Positions 61,197-64,000 of a stretch of DNA of 64,000 nucleotides are shown here, one piece after another; the first letter of the stretch is position 1; each line of letters opens with the position of its first letter. The translations under genes and the position numbers were made by a program. Source of the DNA: Bacteroidales bacterium (lineage in GTDB: Bacteria > Bacteroidota > Bacteroidia > Bacteroidales > F082); NCBI GenBank assembly GCA_017477425.1, contig JAFUVT010000004.1:1-64000 (forward strand). Reading direction: 5' to 3'. A model generated the notes under the pieces. That model searched no databases. It saw only the letters and a program-made list of their open reading frames with translations, and had not been told where the DNA came from.

Positions 61197-62399
61197 TTAG
61201 TACATCAGGTATTTGGTCCTGATGGCTTTGAAGTCTTCCAAATCCTTTTCCCACGAAGCGCGGATCTCGTCCGCGCTTTTTCCGTTTTCGATGTCGCGCT
61301 GGAGTTGCTTGTCGCCGGCAAGCAGACGGAAGTAATCTTTAAAGAAGCCTTTGTCTTTCAGCTGCTGGTAGGCATCGATAATCCAATCTAATTGTAACTC
61401 GTTGGCGTTGTATGCGTAATCGTGCGCGAAATCAACCAAATTCTCACCACGGCAACGCTGGCCTTCTAGCAGAGGCTTTGAGGCACCGCTAGTGCTTTTG
61501 GGCGTAAAGGTGTAGCTGCCTCTCATGCTGGGATGGCCGTAGACTTGGAAGGGCGTCTCCGTGCCCCGGCCCACGCTGACGATGCTACCTTCGAAGAAAC
61601 ACAGAGTGGGGTAGAGGTAGACCGATTCCCAGTTGGGCAGGTTGGGTGAAGGCTTCACAGGCAGTTCGTAAATCGCGTTGCGGTTGTAATTATTAATAGG
61701 TATCACGGTGAGGTCGCAGGTGAGGCCACCCTTCAGCCAGCCTTCGCCGTTCACCATTTGGGCGTATTCGCCGATGGTCATGCCGTAGACAACGGGCACT
61801 TGGTGCATTCCCACAAACGATTGGTTTTCAGGTTTCAACACAGGGCCATCCACATAAAAACCGTTCGGATTGGGGCGGTCGAGGACGATGACGGGAAGAT
61901 CGTTTTCGGCGGCGGCCTCCATCACGTAGGTCATGGTGGAGATGTAGGTGTAGAACCGCACGCCAACATCTTGTAAATCAAAGAGAATAAGGTCGAGACC
62001 ATGAAGCATTTCGGGCGTTGGCTTCTTGTTTTTGCCGTAGAGCGACACGATGGGCAGGCCCGTTTTCTCGTCCTTGCCGCTGTTCACCTTGGCGCCGGCG
62101 TCGGCTTGGCCGCGAAAACCGTGTTCTGGCGTGTAGATTTTTCGGATGTCGACGCCTAAGGAGAGCAGTGTGTCGACCAGATGCGTTTCGCCAATGATAC
62201 TCGTTTGGTTACCGACGATGCCAACGCGTTTGCCTTCCAGAAGTGGCAGATAGTCATCGAGTTGTATGGCGGCAGAGATGTAGTGCTCCTTGTCGACGAA
62301 CTGCAAGCGTGGTTCATCGTCCATCTTGAAGATTTGGGCGTTGGTTTGCGACAGGAAAGCGCAAAACAGCAAGGCGAAAGAAAAGATTTGTCGTTTCAT
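61197..62399 (-). CDS. Exo-beta-N-acetylmuramidase NamZ family protein (DUF1343)
   Basis: Protein of 400 residues with signal peptide MKRQIFSFALLFCAFLSQTNA. The DUF1343 signatures are GKRVGIVGNQTSI, IYTPEHGFRGQADAG, LYGKNKKPTPEML, LILFDLQDVGVRFYTYISTM and VLDRPNPNGFYVDGPVL, then EGSIVSVGRGTETPFQVYG. NamZ removes terminal MurNAc from peptidoglycan fragments, so this likely serves cell-wall recycling or feeding on peptidoglycan. It converges with the aminotransferase gene (3 nt apart). A TACCTTTG box on the - strand (62422-62429) lies 22 nt upstream. Confidence 0.92.
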   Translation of the reverse strand: MKRQIFSFALLFCAFLSQTNAQIFKMDDEPRLQFVDKEHYISAAIQLDDYLPLLEGKRVGIVGNQTSIIGETHLVDTLLSLGVDIRKIYTPEHGFRGQADAGAKVNSGKDEKTGLPIVSLYGKNKKPTPEMLHGLDLILFDLQDVGVRFYTYISTMTYVMEAAAENDLPVIVLDRPNPNGFYVDGPVLKPENQSFVGMHQVPVVYGMTIGEYAQMVNGEGWLKGGLTCDLTVIPINNYNRNAIYELPVKPSPNLPNWESVYLYPTLCFFEGSIVSVGRGTETPFQVYGHPSMRGSYTFTPKSTSGASKPLLEGQRCRGENLVDFAHDYAYNANELQLDWIIDAYQQLKDKGFFKDYFRLLAGDKQLQRDIENGKSADEIRASWEKDLEDFKAIRTKYLMY

Positions 62400-62421
62400 T
62401 TGGGTTTTATTTTTACTTTTG

Positions 62422-62459
62422 CAAAGGTACTTAAAATCGTCAAATTGTTTGTATTTTTG
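62422..62459. promoter_or_regulatory. Divergent promoter boxes between namZ-like and AlbA_2 genes
   Basis: On the - strand TACCTTTG (62422-62429) faces the NamZ-family gene. On the + strand TATTTTTG (62452-62459) faces the AlbA_2 gene, 19 nt before its ATG. Confidence 0.5.
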
Positions 62460-62478
62460 CACCCAAAATCATTCCAAA

Positions 62479-64000
62479 ATGAAAATCGACCTGAAAAACA
62501 TTGGGCAATATCGCGAAGACAATCGCCTTGAAGTCAAGCAAGCCCAGAAAGGCCTGCCTACAAGCCTTTGGGAGACCTATTCGGCGTTTGCCAACACTGA
62601 CGGTGGATTGATTTTGCTAGGAGTAAAGGAACTGGATGGCCACAAATTAGAAGTTGTGGGCGTTGACGATGCCGAGAAGCTGGTCTCAGATTTTTGGAAT
62701 ATGATTAATAACTTGCAGAAAATCAGTGTCAATGTGCTTACCAACCAATGCGTTCAAACCATTGAACTCGATGGAAAGACGGTGGTCGCCATTGACGTTC
62801 CAAGGGCTGACAGAACGATGAAACCAGTCTATCTGGGCGCTGATCCGATGAAAGGGTCGTATCGTCGCAATGGTGAAGGAGACTATCATTGCAACAAGGA
62901 CCAAGTTGCGGCAATGTATCGTGATGCTGCCATCGTTGGAGCTGATATGCGGGTGCTGTCGAATATGGACATGAGCGTTTTCGATATGGATAGTGTTCAT
63001 GCCTATCGTAACCGATTTGCTTCCTTTCATCCCAACCATACTTGGTTAAGTCTTGATGATGAGCTGTTTATGCGCCGAATTGGGGCTATGAGCATTTCTG
63101 ACGACGACCAAAAGATGCATCCTACAGTAGCTGGATTGTTGATGTTCGGTTTTGAATATGAGATTTTGCGTGAATTCCCGAATTATTTCCTTGATTATCA
63201 AGAACGTTTGGACGATAATGCCAGATGGAGCAATCGGATTGTGTCGAGCTCTGGCGAGTGGAGCGGCAACCTGTTTGACTTCTTTTTCAAGGTGTTTCCA
63301 AGGCTTACGGATGGTCTTCCGCGTCCTTTTGTGATGAGAAATTCATCCCGTATCGATGAAACGCCTTTGCATGATGCCTTGCGTGAATTGTTGCTGAATG
63401 CCTTGGTTCATGCCGACCATTATGGTAGGCAGGGGATTGTGGTCGTCAAAGCAAAGGATTTTTATACGTTTTCCAATCCAGGTGACATCCGAATTGGGCT
63501 TAATGTTGCGCTTAGCGGTGGCGTTTCCGATTCGCGTAATGCAGTCATTATGAAGATGTTCGCTTTGATTGACAAAGTGGAAAGGGCAGGAATGGGCATC
63601 CCACAAGCCATCTATAGTTGGCAGGAATTATTGGATGTGACCCCACATTATCAAGTGACTTACAATCCCGAAAGGACTACGGTTAGACTGGAAGTAGAAG
63701 TCGTGAATGAGCCAATAAATGTCCAAATAAATGACCCTGATGTCCAAATAAATGACCCTGATGTCCAAATAAATGACCCTGATGTCCAAATAAATGACCC
63801 TGATGTCCAAATAAATGTCCAAATAAAATTGACAGAAAGACAAAGGGCTATTTTGGCTATATTGGAAAAAGATGGAAGTGTTACATTAGAGTTTATCTCT
63901 CAAAAATTGAGCGTAACAACAAAAACAGTCTATCGCGATTTGATGCAGCTGCAAGAGTTGAAATTAGTTGAACGTGTCGGCGCAAGAAAAAATGGTGAAT
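62479..64000 (+). CDS. AlbA_2/Schlafen-type ATP-binding regulator (incomplete at window end)
   Basis: At least 507 residues; no stop before the window ends. The N-terminal AlbA_2 domain has EDNRLEVKQAQKGLPTSLWE and FANTDGGLILLGVKELDG. The middle has the GHKL-like ATP-binding part (HDALRELLLNALVHADHYGR, FSNPGDIR and VERAGMGIPQAI), typical of the divergent AAA_4/HATPase group. A 21-bp repeat encodes four copies of VQINDPD. The end is a helix-turn-helix (LTERQRAILAILEKDGSVTL, KTVYRDLMQLQELKLVER). Such proteins act as transcription regulators or in defence-like contexts. The target is unknown. Confidence 0.88.
   Translation, partial: MKIDLKNIGQYREDNRLEVKQAQKGLPTSLWETYSAFANTDGGLILLGVKELDGHKLEVVGVDDAEKLVSDFWNMINNLQKISVNVLTNQCVQTIELDGKTVVAIDVPRADRTMKPVYLGADPMKGSYRRNGEGDYHCNKDQVAAMYRDAAIVGADMRVLSNMDMSVFDMDSVHAYRNRFASFHPNHTWLSLDDELFMRRIGAMSISDDDQKMHPTVAGLLMFGFEYEILREFPNYFLDYQERLDDNARWSNRIVSSSGEWSGNLFDFFFKVFPRLTDGLPRPFVMRNSSRIDETPLHDALRELLLNALVHADHYGRQGIVVVKAKDFYTFSNPGDIRIGLNVALSGGVSDSRNAVIMKMFALIDKVERAGMGIPQAIYSWQELLDVTPHYQVTYNPERTTVRLEVEVVNEPINVQINDPDVQINDPDVQINDPDVQINDPDVQINVQIKLTERQRAILAILEKDGSVTLEFISQKLSVTTKTVYRDLMQLQELKLVERVGARKNGE
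63721..63828 (+). repeat. 21-bp minisatellite inside the AlbA_2 gene
   Basis: The unit GTCCAAATAAATGACCCTGA(T) repeats in perfect register from 63721, 63742, 63763 and 63784, with partial units at 63805 and 63817. It encodes VQINDPD between the ATP-binding part and the helix-turn-helix. Copy number may vary between strains without a frameshift. Confidence 0.95.

Overview
The window looks like chromosomal DNA of a Bacteroidota (Bacteroidales-type) bacterium, probably an uncultured gut or oral anaerobe. The evidence is a set of secreted proteins ending in type IX secretion (T9SS) sorting domains, gingipain-type C25 and streptopain-type C10 peptidases, meso-diaminopimelate dehydrogenase, NamZ and DUF1573 proteins, and many promoters with the Bacteroidota -7 box TAnnTTTG. 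I cannot name the species.

Layout. 1-4512: a CRISPR array with a 48-bp repeat and about 30-bp spacers, read on the + strand, interrupted by two kilobase-size inserts of mobile-element origin: an internal fragment of a phage/ICE polyvalent-protein gene (510-1665) and a T-rich fragment resembling a Microviridae genome (2805-4102). 4515-11130: a type II-C CRISPR-Cas locus on the - strand, cas9, a Bro-N/DinD-like gene, cas1 and cas2 packed within 1-4 nt of each other, with tracrRNA divergent from cas9. 11160-24720: three C25 peptidases, a secreted beta-propeller protein and a TPR membrane regulator. 24805-39660: mostly housekeeping (ddh, GH3 glucosidase, acyltransferase, M13 peptidase, dnaX, deacetylase and GNAT pair, upp, NSS transporter, HhH protein). 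39690-49050: a broken T9SS gene, an exported GATase-like protein and three tandem C10 peptidases. 49129-51155: M15 peptidase, folA-thyA. 51225-54731: an accessory, defence-like block (DUF3791/DUF3990 ART-like trio, a strongly folded intergenic element, an EcoRI-like adenine methylase and a DUF262-HNH nuclease). 54891-64000: nucleoside transporter, bifunctional nuclease, membrane pyrophosphatase, DUF1573, aminotransferase, NamZ, and an AlbA_2/Schlafen-type regulator that runs off the window.

How it fits together. The CRISPR locus appears complete: Cas9 keeps its RuvC and HNH catalytic residues, the tracrRNA anti-repeat pairs with the 5' end of the repeat, and each repeat carries a TAnnTTTG box, which suggests that each crRNA may be transcribed from its own promoter. 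Array and cas operon converge on a shared hairpin terminator. The points most worth a second look are the two giant inserts in the array, the Bro-N/DinD gene inside the cas operon, and the folded element in front of the methylase/DUF262-HNH pair.

Palindromic repeat families (GTAGAGACG..., TTCGACAGGCTCA..., and others) lie between genes and have also entered coding regions in frame, namely the DnaX linker and T9SS sorting domains. All calls come from reading the sequence; no database search was possible.
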